A DNA stretch of 64,000 nt from Streptomyces sp. NBC_00654 (GTDB taxonomy: Bacteria > Actinomycetota > Actinomycetes > Streptomycetales > Streptomycetaceae): NCBI RefSeq assembly GCF_026341775.1, contig NZ_JAPEOB010000001.1, positions 1,426,001 through 1,490,000 on the forward strand. Direction: 5' to 3'. Below are positions 46,885-58,463 of the stretch, piece after piece. Below the pieces are notes generated by a model. That model worked only from the letters and a program-made list of their open reading frames with translations. It had not been told where the DNA came from and did not search any database. The position numbers and the translations under genes are program-made. Numbering within the stretch: the first letter of the stretch is position 1; every line of letters begins with the position of its first letter.

Positions 46885-47766
46885 TTGACTGAGCAGCTGC
46901 GCCTGATGGCCGTTCACGCCCACCCCGACGACGAGTCGAGCAAGGGCGCGGCCACGATGGCCAAGTATGTGTCCGAGGGGGTGGACGTGCTGGTCGTGAC
47001 CTGCACGGGGGGCGAGCGCGGCTCCATCCTCAATCCGAAGCTCCAGGGGGACGCGTACATCGAGGAGAACATCCACGAGGTGCGCCGGAAGGAGATGGAC
47101 GAGGCCAGGGAGATTCTGGGCGTCAAGCAGGAGTGGCTCGGTTTCGTCGATTCGGGGCTGCCCGAGGGCGACCCGCTGCCGCCGCTGCCCGAGGGCTGCT
47201 TCGCGCTGGAGGACGACGAGACGGCGGCGGGGCGTCTCGTGTCGAAGATCCGCGCCTTCCGGCCGCAGGTCATCACCACGTACGACGAGAACGGCGGATA
47301 TCCGCACCCGGACCACATCATGACCCACAGGATCACGATGATCGCGTTCGACGGTGCGGCCGACACGGAGAAGTTCCCCGAGGACGAGTTCGGCCCGGCC
47401 TGGCAGCCGCAGAAGCTCTACTACAACCAGGGCTTCAACCGGCCGCGCACCGTCGCCCTCCACGAAGCGCTCCTCGCCCGCGGACTGGAGTCCCCGTACG
47501 GCGAGTGGCTGGAGCGCTGGAAGGAGTTCGAGCGCGACGAACGCACGCTGACCACGCATGTTCCGTGCGACGAGTTCTATGAGATCCGCGACAAGGCGCT
47601 GATCGCGCACGCGACGCAGATCGATCCGGACGGCGGCTGGTTCCGGGTGCCGATGGACATCCAGCGGGAGGTCTGGCCGACCGAGGAGTACGAGCTGGCC
47701 AAGTCTCTGGTCGATACCTCCCTCCCCGAGAGCGACCTCTTCGCGGGCATCCGCGACAATGCCTGA
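46885..47766 (+). CDS. mca: Mycothiol S-conjugate amidase Mca
   Basis: 293 residues, LmbE-like zinc hydrolase. Zinc ligands His13 and Asp16 in HAHPDDES and the second motif HPDH at 141-144. Cuts mycothiol S-conjugates of drugs and electrophiles into mercapturic acid and GlcN-inositol: a detoxification pathway confined to actinobacteria. Starts with TTG at 46885 after TGAGGA; TATAGA about 25 bases upstream is a likely -10. Confidence 0.95.
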   Translation: MTEQLRLMAVHAHPDDESSKGAATMAKYVSEGVDVLVVTCTGGERGSILNPKLQGDAYIEENIHEVRRKEMDEAREILGVKQEWLGFVDSGLPEGDPLPPLPEGCFALEDDETAAGRLVSKIRAFRPQVITTYDENGGYPHPDHIMTHRITMIAFDGAADTEKFPEDEFGPAWQPQKLYYNQGFNRPRTVALHEALLARGLESPYGEWLERWKEFERDERTLTTHVPCDEFYEIRDKALIAHATQIDPDGGWFRVPMDIQREVWPTEEYELAKSLVDTSLPESDLFAGIRDNA

Positions 47767-48007
47767 TATGTACGCGACCCAGGCACTGACGCACCTCGTC
47801 CCGCTCGCCGCCGAAGAGCTCGACAAGAACAAGGTCACTCCCGGCGTTCTCGGCTTCCTCGTCTTCGCGGCACTCGCCGTCGGCGTGTGGCTGCTGATGA
47901 AGTCGATGAACCGCCACATGGGCAAGGTCGACTTCGTGGAGGCGCCGGATCCGGACGCCGTCCCGGACGGGACGGCGGCGGAGGCCGCCGCCGCGCCGCG
48001 CACATAG
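47759..48007 (+). CDS. Small membrane protein co-translated with mca
   Basis: 82 residues; ATG at 47759 overlaps the mca stop by eight bases. One membrane helix (about 30-46, VLGFLVFAALAVGVWLL) followed by KSMNRHMGKVDF and an acidic/Ala-rich tail. No known function; the overlap points to a partner or anchor for Mca. Followed by a strong terminator. Confidence 0.85.
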   Translation: MPDMYATQALTHLVPLAAEELDKNKVTPGVLGFLVFAALAVGVWLLMKSMNRHMGKVDFVEAPDPDAVPDGTAAEAAAAPRT

Positions 48008-48015
48008 TGCCGTGA

Positions 48016-48060
48016 CCGGTCCGTGGACGCGCTCGCCGGCCGAGGGCGTCCACGGACCGG
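48016..48060 (+). terminator. Terminator of the mca operon
   Basis: CCGGTCCGTGGACGC (48016-48030) and GCGTCCACGGACCGG (48046-48060) pair perfectly over 15 bases around a 15-base loop, nine bases after the stop. Confidence 0.92.
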
Positions 48061-48181
48061 CCCATGCCTCGCCCCGCTCGTCCCGGGTGCGCCCGTACCG
48101 CTCCAGCGCGGTGCGCCGCGCCTCCTCCTCCACGGCGCGCACCAACAGCCGTTCGGCTTCCGCCCGATGGCTGTCCGGCAT
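48016..48181 (-). pseudogene. Possible truncated gene start with a strong ribosome site
   Basis: ATG at 48181 is preceded by GGAGGGGG at seven bases and begins a convincing coding stretch of about 40 residues (MPDSHRAEAERLLVRAVEEE, then ARRTALERYGRTRDERGEAW). It then enters the hairpin of the opposite mca operon, and the frame runs on antisense through the mca operon for about 200 more codons without a stop. Most likely a gene that lost its 3' end, or a short protein whose stop was lost. Low certainty. Confidence 0.4.
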
Positions 48182-48216
48182 GTGTGTCCCCCTCCGAGAG
48201 CCGCCCGGCGGCCGGG

Positions 48217-49335
48217 TCAGGCGGACAGGCCGGAACCGCCGGGCAGTTCCAGCCCCAGGGCCTGCCGGGCGGCCGCCTCCTTCTCGGGCGTGACCGTGCT
48301 CCGGGTGAGGGCCAGTCGCTCCTTGAAGGCGTCCACGGTCGGGGCGGTGGACGCGCGGCGCATCGCCGCGGCGGAGGCCTCGAACCCGTCCGCGAGAGCG
48401 GCCACCGGCCTGCGCGCGGACTCGGGGAGCGCGGCGGCGCGGAGCAGCCGGGCGGACTCGGCGTGGCTGTCGGCCGCCCGCCCGGACCAGGACTTCGCCG
48501 CGGCGAAGTCGCTGTCGGGACCCTGCGGCGGCATACCGAACCGCGCGATGTCGGCCGGCCGGAGAGCATCGAGGTACGCCAGCTGTGCGGCGTCCCAACC
48601 GCTCCGGTCCTGGCGGACGGAGGTGTCGAGCACTCCGGACGCGTCCGCCACCCAGCACAGCACCGTACGGTCCCCGCTGTCCCAGCGGTCCATCTGCGGG
48701 AAGTAGAAGAAGGTGCGCACCCGGGGGAGGGTCAGGGGGTCCGGCGCGAAGTCGGCCAGGAGCGGGGCGCATCCCTCGCGCGCGGCCTCCCCGATCGCGG
48801 CCGCCCCCGGGAACGCGCTGTCGATCTGGAGGCGGAACGTCCCGTACACCTCCGCCCGGTGGGCCGATCCGCAGGGGATGAGCTCGGCCGAGATGTCCGC
48901 GATGGACTGCCCGTCGACGGTCGGCAGGCCCGCACCCGGAGTGAAGCAGTCGCCCTCCTCCAGGTCGTAGACGGAGAACCCCGGCGCACTGCCGCTCCGG
49001 CCGGCACCGCGCGTGGAACCGCCCTCCGACTCCCAGGCGTAGAACCGCACGCCGCCGATGACGGTCAGGAAGGCGGCGAGCGCCGTGACGACCGCCCCCA
49101 CCACCACACCGGCGACGGCCAGGCCCTTGCCCCGCCGGCCATTGCGGGGGATCCGCACCAGCGCCACGATCCCGGCGATCAGGCCCAGCGGAGCGAGACA
49201 GACCAGCAGGGACAGGACGAGCGAGGTGACCGCGAGACCGCTGAGCGGCTGCTGCGGCACCGGCTGCTGCCAGGATCCGTAGGGGCCCTGCGGGGACGGC
49301 GGACGCGGGTACGAGGGCGGAGGCTGCTGCGACAC
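48217..49335 (-). CDS. DUF4190/septum-formation-type membrane protein
   Basis: 372 residues. Pro/Gln-rich N-terminus (1-30), two membrane helices forming a DUF4190 unit (about 33-60 and 71-95) and an extracytoplasmic domain with SVYDLEEGDCFTPG and CGSAHRAEVYGTF, the pattern of the Septum_form family (Cys at DCFTPG, HRAEVYG). C-terminal helical part of unknown role. Likely membrane-bound; function unproven. Confidence 0.82.
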   Translation of the reverse strand: MSQQPPPSYPRPPSPQGPYGSWQQPVPQQPLSGLAVTSLVLSLLVCLAPLGLIAGIVALVRIPRNGRRGKGLAVAGVVVGAVVTALAAFLTVIGGVRFYAWESEGGSTRGAGRSGSAPGFSVYDLEEGDCFTPGAGLPTVDGQSIADISAELIPCGSAHRAEVYGTFRLQIDSAFPGAAAIGEAAREGCAPLLADFAPDPLTLPRVRTFFYFPQMDRWDSGDRTVLCWVADASGVLDTSVRQDRSGWDAAQLAYLDALRPADIARFGMPPQGPDSDFAAAKSWSGRAADSHAESARLLRAAALPESARRPVAALADGFEASAAAMRRASTAPTVDAFKERLALTRSTVTPEKEAAARQALGLELPGGSGLSA

Positions 49336-49529
49336 GGCGGTATCCCCTGTCCCTTTCGGGAGTTGCGAGCGGGTACGTCCGTGTGGGGCCGGGCTGAGGG
49401 CACCGTAGCACTGTGCGCCTTTTTTGGCCGCTCAGCGGGGGGCCGGCGGCCCGCCGGGCACGGAGCGGCCGAGCCCCCGCCGCTGTGGCGCACCGGCGGG
49501 GGCTCTCCGCATGCGCGAGGATTGCCCGT

Positions 49530-51551
<2,022 letters not shown>

Positions 51552-51561
51552 GGTCCGGTAC

Positions 51562-51602
51562 GGGGAAGGGGCCGCGTCCCGGCGGGATGCGGCCCCTTCC
51601 CC
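51562..51602. terminator. Bidirectional terminator
   Basis: GGGGAAGGGGCCGC at 51562-51575 pairs with GCGGCCCCTTCCCC at 51589-51602, with extra TCCC/GGGA pairs inside, between two converging genes. Confidence 0.9.
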
Positions 51603-51626
51603 ATGACGGCGCGCGCGCCGGGTGGC

Positions 51627-52316
51627 TCAGCCGTGCTGGTAGGCCACCAGCGAGATACCGACGTAGTGCACGACGAAGGCCGCCAGGGTCAGCGAGTGGA
51701 AGACCTCGTGGAAGCCGAACCAGCGCGGTGACGGGTTGGGCCGCTTGATCCCGTAGATCACGCCGCCCACGCTGTAGAGCAGCCCGCCGACGACGACGAG
51801 GACCAGCACCGCGATGCCGCCGGTGCGCAGGAAGTCGGGCAGGAAGAAGACCGCGGCCCACCCCATCGCGATGTAGCAGGGGGTGTAGAGCCAGCGCGGG
51901 GCACCGACCCAGAACACCCGGAAGGCGATTCCCGCCACCGCCGCCGCCCATACCGCCCAGAGGAGGGGCCGCCCGGTGGACTCCGGGAGGAGGAGCAGGG
52001 TCAGCGGGGTGTAGGTGCCCGCGATGATCAGGAAGATGTTGGCGTGGTCGAGGCGCCTGAGCACGGCCTCGCCGCGCGGGCCCCAGTTGCCGCGGTGGTA
52101 GACGGCGCTCACGCCGAACAGCAGGCACGCGCTCACGATGTACACCGCGCAGGCGATCCGGCCGCGGGTGCTGTCGGTCAGGGCGATCAGGGTGACCCCG
52201 GCGATCAGCACCGCGGGGAACATTCCGGCGTGCAGCCAGCCGCGCATCCGTGGTTTCACCGGTACGGGGTCGAGGGCGACGGGTTCGGGCGCAGCGGCAG
52301 CGGCGGCAGAAGTCAT
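51627..52316 (-). CDS. Hemolysin III (PAQR/YqfA) family membrane protein
   Basis: 229 residues, seven membrane helices. Family motifs VSAVYHRG, LRRLDHANIFLIIAGTYTPL and FGFHEVFHSLTLAAFVVHY with conserved Ser/His/Asp that bind zinc in PAQR proteins. The name hemolysin III is historical; bacterial members influence membrane lipid balance. Confidence 0.92.
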   Translation of the reverse strand: MTSAAAAAAPEPVALDPVPVKPRMRGWLHAGMFPAVLIAGVTLIALTDSTRGRIACAVYIVSACLLFGVSAVYHRGNWGPRGEAVLRRLDHANIFLIIAGTYTPLTLLLLPESTGRPLLWAVWAAAVAGIAFRVFWVGAPRWLYTPCYIAMGWAAVFFLPDFLRTGGIAVLVLVVVGGLLYSVGGVIYGIKRPNPSPRWFGFHEVFHSLTLAAFVVHYVGISLVAYQHG

Positions 52317-52527
52317 GTCCGCATGCTACCTACGCCACCGTAGGTAACGGATACGAGTGGTGATGCTCACGTGGGCGGCCCCCTGGACATATGGGCGAAA
52401 CGGTCGGATGATCAAATGAGTGCAGTCGGCACCGGATGAGCGCCAGGGGAAATCGAAAGGTTCGAAGCGTCCGGGTCGCGGCCCCCACGGGGCAACTGAC
52501 AACAGACACCCTCAACTAGGAGCGATC

Positions 52528-54363
52528 GTGGCGCGCGACATCGCGGCTCCCCCCACTGCCCCCACCAACCACCAGGAGCTGGTCTCCTGGGTCGACGAGA
52601 TCGCAGCCATCACCCAGCCGGACCGGGTGGTCTGGTGCGACGGCTCCGAGGCCGAGTACGAGCGCCTGTGCGGGGAGCTCGTGGCCAAGGGCACGTTCAC
52701 CAAGCTCGACGGGGCCAAGCGCCCGAACTCGTACTACGCCGCGTCCGACCCGAGCGATGTCGCCCGCGTCGAGGACCGCACCTTCATCTGCTCCGCGGAG
52801 GAGAAGGACGCGGGCCCGACCAACCACTGGAAGGCGCCCGCCGAGATGCGGGAGATCTTCACCGGTGAGCAGGGTGTCTTCCGCGGCTCCATGCGCGGCC
52901 GCACCATGTACGTCGTGCCCTTCTGCATGGGCCCCGTCGGCTCGCCGCTCTCCGCGATCGGGGTCGAGATCACCGACTCCGCGTACGTCGCCGTCTCCAT
53001 GCGCACCATGACCCGCATGGGACAGGCCGTCCTGGACGAGCTCGGCGCCGACGGCTTCTTCGTCAAGGCCGTCCACACGCTGGGCGCCCCCCTGGCGGAG
53101 GGCCAGGAGGACGTTCCGTGGCCGTGCAACTCCACCAAGTACATCTCGCACTTCCCCGAGGACCGGGAGATCTGGTCCTACGGCTCCGGCTACGGCGGCA
53201 ACGCCCTGCTCGGCAAGAAGTGCTACGCGCTGCGCATCGCGTCCGTCATGGCCCGTGACGAGGGCTGGCTCGCCGAGCACATGCTGATCCTGAAGCTCAC
53301 GCCGCCGCCCGGTGAGTCGGAGACCCCCAAGTACATCGCGGCCGCGTTCCCGTCGGCCTGCGGCAAGACCAACCTCGCCATGCTGGAGCCGACGATCCCC
53401 GGCTGGACCGTCGAGACCATCGGCGACGACATCGCCTGGATGCGGTTCGGTGAGGACGGCCGCCTCTACGCGATCAACCCCGAGGCCGGATTCTTCGGCG
53501 TCGCGCCCGGCACCGGCGAGCACACCAACGCCAACGCCATGAAGACCATGTGGGGCAACTCCGTCTTCACCAACGTCGCGCTCACCGACGACGGCGACGT
53601 CTGGTGGGAGGGCATGACCGAGGAGGCGCCCGCGCACCTCACGGACTGGAAGGGCAACGACTGGACCCCCGAGTCCGGTACGCCCGCCGCCCACCCCAAC
53701 GCCCGGTTCACCGTCCCCGCCGGCCAGTGCCCGATCATCGCGCCGGAGTGGGAGGACCCGAAGGGTGTGCCGATCTCGGCCATCCTCTTCGGCGGCCGCC
53801 GGGCCTCGGCCGTACCGCTGGTCACCGAGTCCTTCGACTGGCAGCACGGTGTCTTCCTCGGCGCCAACGTCGCCTCCGAGAAGACCGCCGCCGCCGAGGG
53901 CAAGGTCGGCGAGCTGCGCCGCGACCCGTTCGCCATGCTGCCGTTCTGCGGCTACAACATGGGCGACTACATGAACCACTGGGTGAAGGTCGGCGCGGAC
54001 AAGGCCGATCAGTCGAAGCTCCCGAAGATCTACTACGTGAACTGGTTCCGCAAGAACGAGGCGGGCAAGTTCGTCTGGCCCGGCTTCGGCGAGAACAGCC
54101 GCGTCCTCAAGTGGATCGTCGAGCGTCTGGAGGGCCGGGCCGAGGGCGTCGAGTCCCCGATCGGCATCCTGCCGGCCAAGGGCTCGCTCGACACCGAGGG
54201 CCTGGACCTCTCCGAGTCCGACCTGGACTTCCTGCTCACCGTGGACAGGGAAGTCTGGCGCGAGGAGGCCGCGCTGGTCCCCGAGCACCTCAACACCTTC
54301 GGCGACCACACGCCCAAGGAGCTGTGGGACGAGTACCACGCGCTGGTCGAGCGCCTCGGCTGA
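52528..54363 (+). CDS. pckG: Phosphoenolpyruvate carboxykinase (GTP)
   Basis: 611 residues. Converts oxaloacetate plus GTP to PEP for gluconeogenesis. P-loop and reactive-Cys segment [12 protein letters not shown], metal/substrate sites [23 protein letters not shown] and [13 protein letters not shown]-terminal [16 protein letters not shown] at 52528 is preceded by TAGGAGCGATC. Upstream 52317-52527 must contain its promoter and that of the hemolysin III gene. Confidence 0.96.
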   Translation: MARDIAAPPTAPTNHQELVSWVDEIAAITQPDRVVWCDGSEAEYERLCGELVAKGTFTKLDGAKRPNSYYAASDPSDVARVEDRTFICSAEEKDAGPTNHWKAPAEMREIFTGEQGVFRGSMRGRTMYVVPFCMGPVGSPLSAIGVEITDSAYVAVSMRTMTRMGQAVLDELGADGFFVKAVHTLGAPLAEGQEDVPWPCNSTKYISHFPEDREIWSYGSGYGGNALLGKKCYALRIASVMARDEGWLAEHMLILKLTPPPGESETPKYIAAAFPSACGKTNLAMLEPTIPGWTVETIGDDIAWMRFGEDGRLYAINPEAGFFGVAPGTGEHTNANAMKTMWGNSVFTNVALTDDGDVWWEGMTEEAPAHLTDWKGNDWTPESGTPAAHPNARFTVPAGQCPIIAPEWEDPKGVPISAILFGGRRASAVPLVTESFDWQHGVFLGANVASEKTAAAEGKVGELRRDPFAMLPFCGYNMGDYMNHWVKVGADKADQSKLPKIYYVNWFRKNEAGKFVWPGFGENSRVLKWIVERLEGRAEGVESPIGILPAKGSLDTEGLDLSESDLDFLLTVDREVWREEAALVPEHLNTFGDHTPKELWDEYHALVERLG

Positions 54364-54383
54364 CGCGGGCCGGACACGGCCCG

Positions 54384-54409
54384 GGGCGGCGCCCGTCGCG
54401 GCGCCGCCC
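54384..54409 (+). terminator. First hairpin after pckG
   Basis: GGGCGGCGCC (54384-54393) with GGCGCCGCCC (54400-54409), six-base loop. The gap 54364-54669 (306 bases) holds this, a second hairpin and a third at 54622-54642 (GGCCCGC/GCGGGCC), which ends directly before an ATG and may act on the next gene's leader. No gene in the gap. Confidence 0.75.
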
Positions 54410-54505
54410 ACCGGGCGCGCCGCCGGGGTGCGCCCGCGATGTGCCCCGCGGCCGGGTCTTCCGACATCCGCCCTGACCTGTGGGGTCAACAGCCTGCCGC
54501 GGTAA

Positions 54506-54538
54506 GGCCCCTGGAGCCCCCTCATGGCTCCAGGGGCC
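54506..54538 (+). terminator. Second hairpin after pckG
   Basis: GGCCCCTGGAGCC (54506-54518) and GGCTCCAGGGGCC (54526-54538), seven-base loop: a strong terminator before the secreted-protein gene. Confidence 0.85.
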
Positions 54539-54669
54539 GCCCCATTTATAGAGAACGTCCATGCATCGCCAGATGCTTGCGCACGAAATCTTCACTCCTG
54601 TTGACTCGTTCTTCACAAGGTGGCCCGCTCTTCACGCGGGCCATGAACGAGTCCGTGGGGGGACCTCAG

Positions 54670-56400
54670 TTGAAGAATTCCCGGCACCGCATCCGTACGG
54701 CGGCGACCCTGACCGCACTCACACTCGGCACGGCGGGCCTGACCGCGCTGGGCGCTCCCGCCGCGATGGCGGCCGGGGAGCGGGTGGCCAAGCTCCCGGT
54801 CTCCTCGTACTCGGCGATGGTCGTCGACTCCGCCCGTGAGCGGGTCTACATCAGCGACGACACCCGGTCCCGCAACGCGGGGCAGGTCCTCGTGTACAAC
54901 TTCGCGGGGGAGAAGGTCGGTTCGCTCACCACCGACACCTCGCCCTCGGGGATGGCGCTCAGCACGGACGGCTCCACGCTCCATGTGTCGCAGTCGACCG
55001 GGATCCTCTCCTTCGACACCGGGACACAGACCCGCACCGGCCAGGCGTACGCCAACTACCACGTGGAGTGCCCGCGCGATGTGGCCTTCGCCGGCGGAAA
55101 GCAGTGGTACACCGAGGTCGCGGCCACCAGCGACTGCGACACCCGCAGCAGCCGGCTGTACATGGCCGAGGGCAGCGGGGTCGTCAACACCGGCTGGAAC
55201 GACCTGGGACGGCTGCGCCTGTGGAGCGGCCCCGAGGCGCCCGGCCGTCTGCTCATGGGGCAGCCGCGCACCGCGGGCGTGACCGACCCGTTCCTCACCG
55301 CCTTCGACGCGACCGGCAGCACGCTCGTCCGCGGCCCGGAGCGCCGGTTCGCGGACGCCGCGGGCAAGGGCGCGCTGGACCTGAAGGACGTCGCGCAGTC
55401 CGCCGACGGACAGCGGATCGCCGTCGCCGACGCCGCCGCGGGCACCCGGCTCCTGGACGCCGCCGACCTGTCCGACGCGCCGGTCGCGTACCAGCCGCTG
55501 CCCGAGGGGGCCACGGCGTCGGCCGTCTCCTTCAGCGGCGACGGGAAGTACATCGCCCGGGGCGCCGCCGCCACCGGGGGCACCGCCGACCTGCTGGTGC
55601 AGCCGGCCGACCCGGCGGACCGTACGGCGCCGCTGGAGTTCGCCTTCGACGGGGCGCTGGAGGGGAACCGGGTCGCCCCGCGCGGCCTCGGCTGGTCGCA
55701 GGACGGCGCACGCCTCTTCGCCGTCACCACCAACGGCTCCGGCAACGAGTACTGGCTGCACATCATCCAGCCCCCGGCCGCGCAGCACGACTCCCGCTTC
55801 ACCGGGACGCTCGGCACCACCCCGGGACAGGCCGTCGTCGGTGAACCCCTCGGTATCCGGGGGCGGCTGGAGCTCGACGGGCCCGCGCCCGCCGAGCCGG
55901 TGAAGGTCTCGGCGGTGCGCCACGACGCGAACGGAGACCGCCGGCTCGCCGCCGTCGAGGTCGACGCGGACGGCTCGTTCACGGTCCTGGACGTGCCCGC
56001 GCTCGTCGGCGACGCCACGTACACGGTCTCGTACACCGGGGACCTGACGCACCGTCCGGCCCAGGACGTCACGCTCGCCGTCGCCGTGGCCAAGGCGCCG
56101 ACCGCGCTCGCGCTGACCGCTCCGGCGGAGGGGGTGAAGGGCGAGGGGCTGGAGATCACCGGCCGCCTGACCGGGCAGGGCCGCGCCCTTCCGGCCGGGA
56201 TCACCCTGACCGTGGAGCGTGCGGACAAGAAGGGGACCGGCGTTCTGACCTCGGCGGCGGTCGCGGCCGACGGTACGTTCCGGATCAATGACCTGCCCAG
56301 GGCGACCGGCCAGGTGACGTACACGGTCGGCTACGCGGGCGACGACCTGCACAGCGGCTCGACGGCGTCGGCGACCGTACGGGTGCGCAGGGCCGGCTGA
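54670..56400 (+). CDS. Secreted beta-propeller/Ig-like repeat protein
   Basis: 576 residues. Signal peptide starting MKNSRHRIRTAATLTALTLG and cleaved at AMA-AG; about 370 residues of YVTN/WD40-like blades (VVDSARERVYISDDT; ALSTDGSTLHVSQ; AVSFSGDGKYIARG), then two Ig-like/bacterial Big_3-type repeats (about 390-575) with the repeated ADGSF/ADGTF and TYTVSYTGD/TYTVGYAGD words. TTG at 54670 is chosen because GGGGGGA lies seven bases upstream and the signal peptide then has a normal length; an ATG at 54643 is in frame. Extracellular; function unknown. Confidence 0.82.
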   Translation: MKNSRHRIRTAATLTALTLGTAGLTALGAPAAMAAGERVAKLPVSSYSAMVVDSARERVYISDDTRSRNAGQVLVYNFAGEKVGSLTTDTSPSGMALSTDGSTLHVSQSTGILSFDTGTQTRTGQAYANYHVECPRDVAFAGGKQWYTEVAATSDCDTRSSRLYMAEGSGVVNTGWNDLGRLRLWSGPEAPGRLLMGQPRTAGVTDPFLTAFDATGSTLVRGPERRFADAAGKGALDLKDVAQSADGQRIAVADAAAGTRLLDAADLSDAPVAYQPLPEGATASAVSFSGDGKYIARGAAATGGTADLLVQPADPADRTAPLEFAFDGALEGNRVAPRGLGWSQDGARLFAVTTNGSGNEYWLHIIQPPAAQHDSRFTGTLGTTPGQAVVGEPLGIRGRLELDGPAPAEPVKVSAVRHDANGDRRLAAVEVDADGSFTVLDVPALVGDATYTVSYTGDLTHRPAQDVTLAVAVAKAPTALALTAPAEGVKGEGLEITGRLTGQGRALPAGITLTVERADKKGTGVLTSAAVAADGTFRINDLPRATGQVTYTVGYAGDDLHSGSTASATVRVRRAG

Positions 56401-56440
56401 CCGGCGGCCCACCCGGTGGGTGGCACCCGGTGGGTGGCAC

Positions 56441-56473
56441 CCGGTCCACGCGCCTCGACGGCCCGTGGACCGG
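56441..56473. terminator. Bidirectional terminator
   Basis: CCGGTCCACG (56441-56450) and CGTGGACCGG (56464-56473), 13-base loop, between converging genes. A duplicated ACCCGGTGGGTGGC precedes it. Confidence 0.8.
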
Positions 56474-56478
56474 GGCCG

Positions 56479-56901
56479 TCAGCGGGCGCCGACCAGCTGT
56501 GCGCCGGTGGCGGTGGCGGTGGTGGCTTCGGGCGCGGGGGCGGCCAGCGCCGCCGTGTGGGCGTCCATCCGCTCCGCGGAGAGGATCGCCGCCGCCGTGT
56601 CGGCGCGTGAGGCGGACACCACCAGCGCGCGGCCCGCGAGGGCGTGGGCGCGGCGGTGGAGCGCGGCCGGGGCTGCGTCCGTCAGGCCGGCGTGCCGGGC
56701 GGGCGGTGCGCCGCGCAGCCGCGCCACCTGCTCGGCGATGCGGTCGCCCGCCGCGCCGAGCCCCAGCTCGTCGGTGACCGCGAGCAGCGCGGCCAGATGC
56801 CCGGCGAGCTGGATGTCCAGCTCCTCCTCGCGGGAACGGTGCGGGAAGTCGGCGTCGTCGGCCGGTGTGTGGACCGATTTGCTGCGGATCGGCTCGTACA
56901 T
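56479..56901 (-). CDS. Conserved actinobacterial helical protein
   Basis: 140 residues, mainly helical: an N-terminal MYEPIRSKSVHT, then LDIQLAGHLAALLAVTDELG, RIAEQVARLRG and a long Ala-rich C-terminal helix (MDAHTAALAAPAPEATTA). I recall such proteins annotated as the SCO4983 family; no function is known. Upstream, TTTAGTCTAAA (56945-56955) is an 11-bp inverted repeat in an AT-richer patch and probably part of its promoter. Confidence 0.78.
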   Translation of the reverse strand: MYEPIRSKSVHTPADDADFPHRSREEELDIQLAGHLAALLAVTDELGLGAAGDRIAEQVARLRGAPPARHAGLTDAAPAALHRRAHALAGRALVVSASRADTAAAILSAERMDAHTAALAAPAPEATTATATGAQLVGAR

Positions 56902-56982
56902 GGATGGCCTCCTGCGTGATGCGTGGGATCCATCCTAGCTTGGATTTAGTCTAAAGTTATGCGCGATCCGGGAGTGGTCGCA

Positions 56983-58194
56983 TTACGGCTGTCCGTAACC
57001 GTCCAGGAAGCTGCCGATCCGGGTGATGGCATCGGTCAGATCCTCGACCGAGGGCAGGGTCACCACCCGGAAGTGATCGGGCTCCGGCCAGTTGAACCCC
57101 GTCCCGTGCACCACCATGATCTTCTCGGCCCGCAGCAGGTCGAGAACCATCTGCCGGTCGTCCTTGATCTTGTAGACCTTGGGGTCGAGCCGGGGGAAGA
57201 GATACAGCGCCCCCTTCGGCTTCACACACGTCACCCCGGGGATCGACGTCAGCAGGTCGTACGCCACGTCGCGCTGTTCCAGGATGCGCCCGCCGGGCAG
57301 CACCAGATCGTTGATCGACTGCCGCCCGCCGAGCGCGGTGGCCACCGCGTGCTGCGAGGGCATATTGGCGCACAGCCGCATATTGGCGAGGATCGTCAGC
57401 CCCTCGATGTACGAGGTGGCGTGGGCCTTCGGGCCGCAGACGGCCAGCCAGCCGGAGCGGTAGCCGGCCACCCGGTAGTTCTTGGAGAGACCGTTGAAGG
57501 TCAGCACCATCAGATCGGGGGCGATCGAGGCGGTCGGAGTGTGGGTCGCGCCGTCGTACAGGATGCGGTCGTAGATCTCGTCGGAGCAGACGACCAGTTG
57601 GTGCCGCCGGGCGATCTCCGTCAGCCCGCGCAGCATCTCGTCGTCGTACACCGCGCCGGTCGGGTTGTTCGGGTTGATGATCACCAGGGCCTTGGTGCGG
57701 TCGGTGATCTTCCGCTCGATGTCGGCGAGGTCGGGCATCCAGTCGGACTGCTCGTCGCAGCGGTAGTGCACGGCGGTTCCGCCCGCCAGCGAGACCGAGG
57801 CGGTCCACAGCGGATAGTCCGGAGCCGGTACGAGCACCTCGTCGCCGTCGTCGAGCAGCGCCTGCATCGACATCTGGATCAGCTCGGAGACGCCGTTGCC
57901 GAGGTAGACGTCCTCGACGTCGAGGTCGATCCCCTTGGTCTGGTAGTGCTGCATCACCGCACGGCGCGCGGACAGCAGGCCCTTCGCGTCGCCGTAGCCG
58001 TGCGCCCCGGAGAGGTTGCGCAGTATGTCTTCGAGGATCTCGGGCGGGCATTCGAACCCGAACGCGGCAGGGTTGCCGGTGTTGAGCTTGAGGATGCGCT
58101 GACCGGCCGCTTCCAGCCGCATCGCCTCCTCCAGCACGGGGCCCCGGATTTCGTAACAGACGTTGGCGAGCTTCGTGGACTGGATGACCTGCAT
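56983..58194 (-). CDS. Alanine-type aminotransferase (PLP, class I)
   Basis: 403 residues. NTGNPAAFGFECP, GNGVSELIQMSMQALLDDGDEVL, PNNPTGAVY, and the PLP lysine in FNGLSKNYRVAGYRSGW. The sequence is that of the AlaA/AlaC-like glutamate-pyruvate transaminases. ATG at 58194; no obvious ribosome site. The following 58195-58463 is without a visible gene. Confidence 0.92.
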   Translation of the reverse strand: MQVIQSTKLANVCYEIRGPVLEEAMRLEAAGQRILKLNTGNPAAFGFECPPEILEDILRNLSGAHGYGDAKGLLSARRAVMQHYQTKGIDLDVEDVYLGNGVSELIQMSMQALLDDGDEVLVPAPDYPLWTASVSLAGGTAVHYRCDEQSDWMPDLADIERKITDRTKALVIINPNNPTGAVYDDEMLRGLTEIARRHQLVVCSDEIYDRILYDGATHTPTASIAPDLMVLTFNGLSKNYRVAGYRSGWLAVCGPKAHATSYIEGLTILANMRLCANMPSQHAVATALGGRQSINDLVLPGGRILEQRDVAYDLLTSIPGVTCVKPKGALYLFPRLDPKVYKIKDDRQMVLDLLRAEKIMVVHGTGFNWPEPDHFRVVTLPSVEDLTDAITRIGSFLDGYGQP

Positions 58195-58463
58195 GTCCGC
58201 GAGCTTACGACCGTGTTTCGCGGGGTGCGCGGAGATTGCCCGTCCGCCGCGCCTCCCGGCCAGGAGGCCTGCCCGCCCCCGGCTTCCAACGGAATGTGTC
58301 CCCCCGCTCCGCGCCGTGGGAACCCTGGCGGGGACGCCGTCGCGGCTTGGAATACGGGCGCGGGGCGGAGGGCGGGTGAGATGGGCCACGTGGAGGGAGG
58401 CGGGGTGACGCCGATGCGACTCCGGCCCCTCGCCCCGCACCGTCTCCGGCCCGCCCCCCCGCC

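Noticed and set aside
54613..56412. A 599-codon open frame opposite the beta-propeller gene.
   Set aside because: Gly/Arg-rich shadow; the plus strand has the signal peptide and repeated blades.
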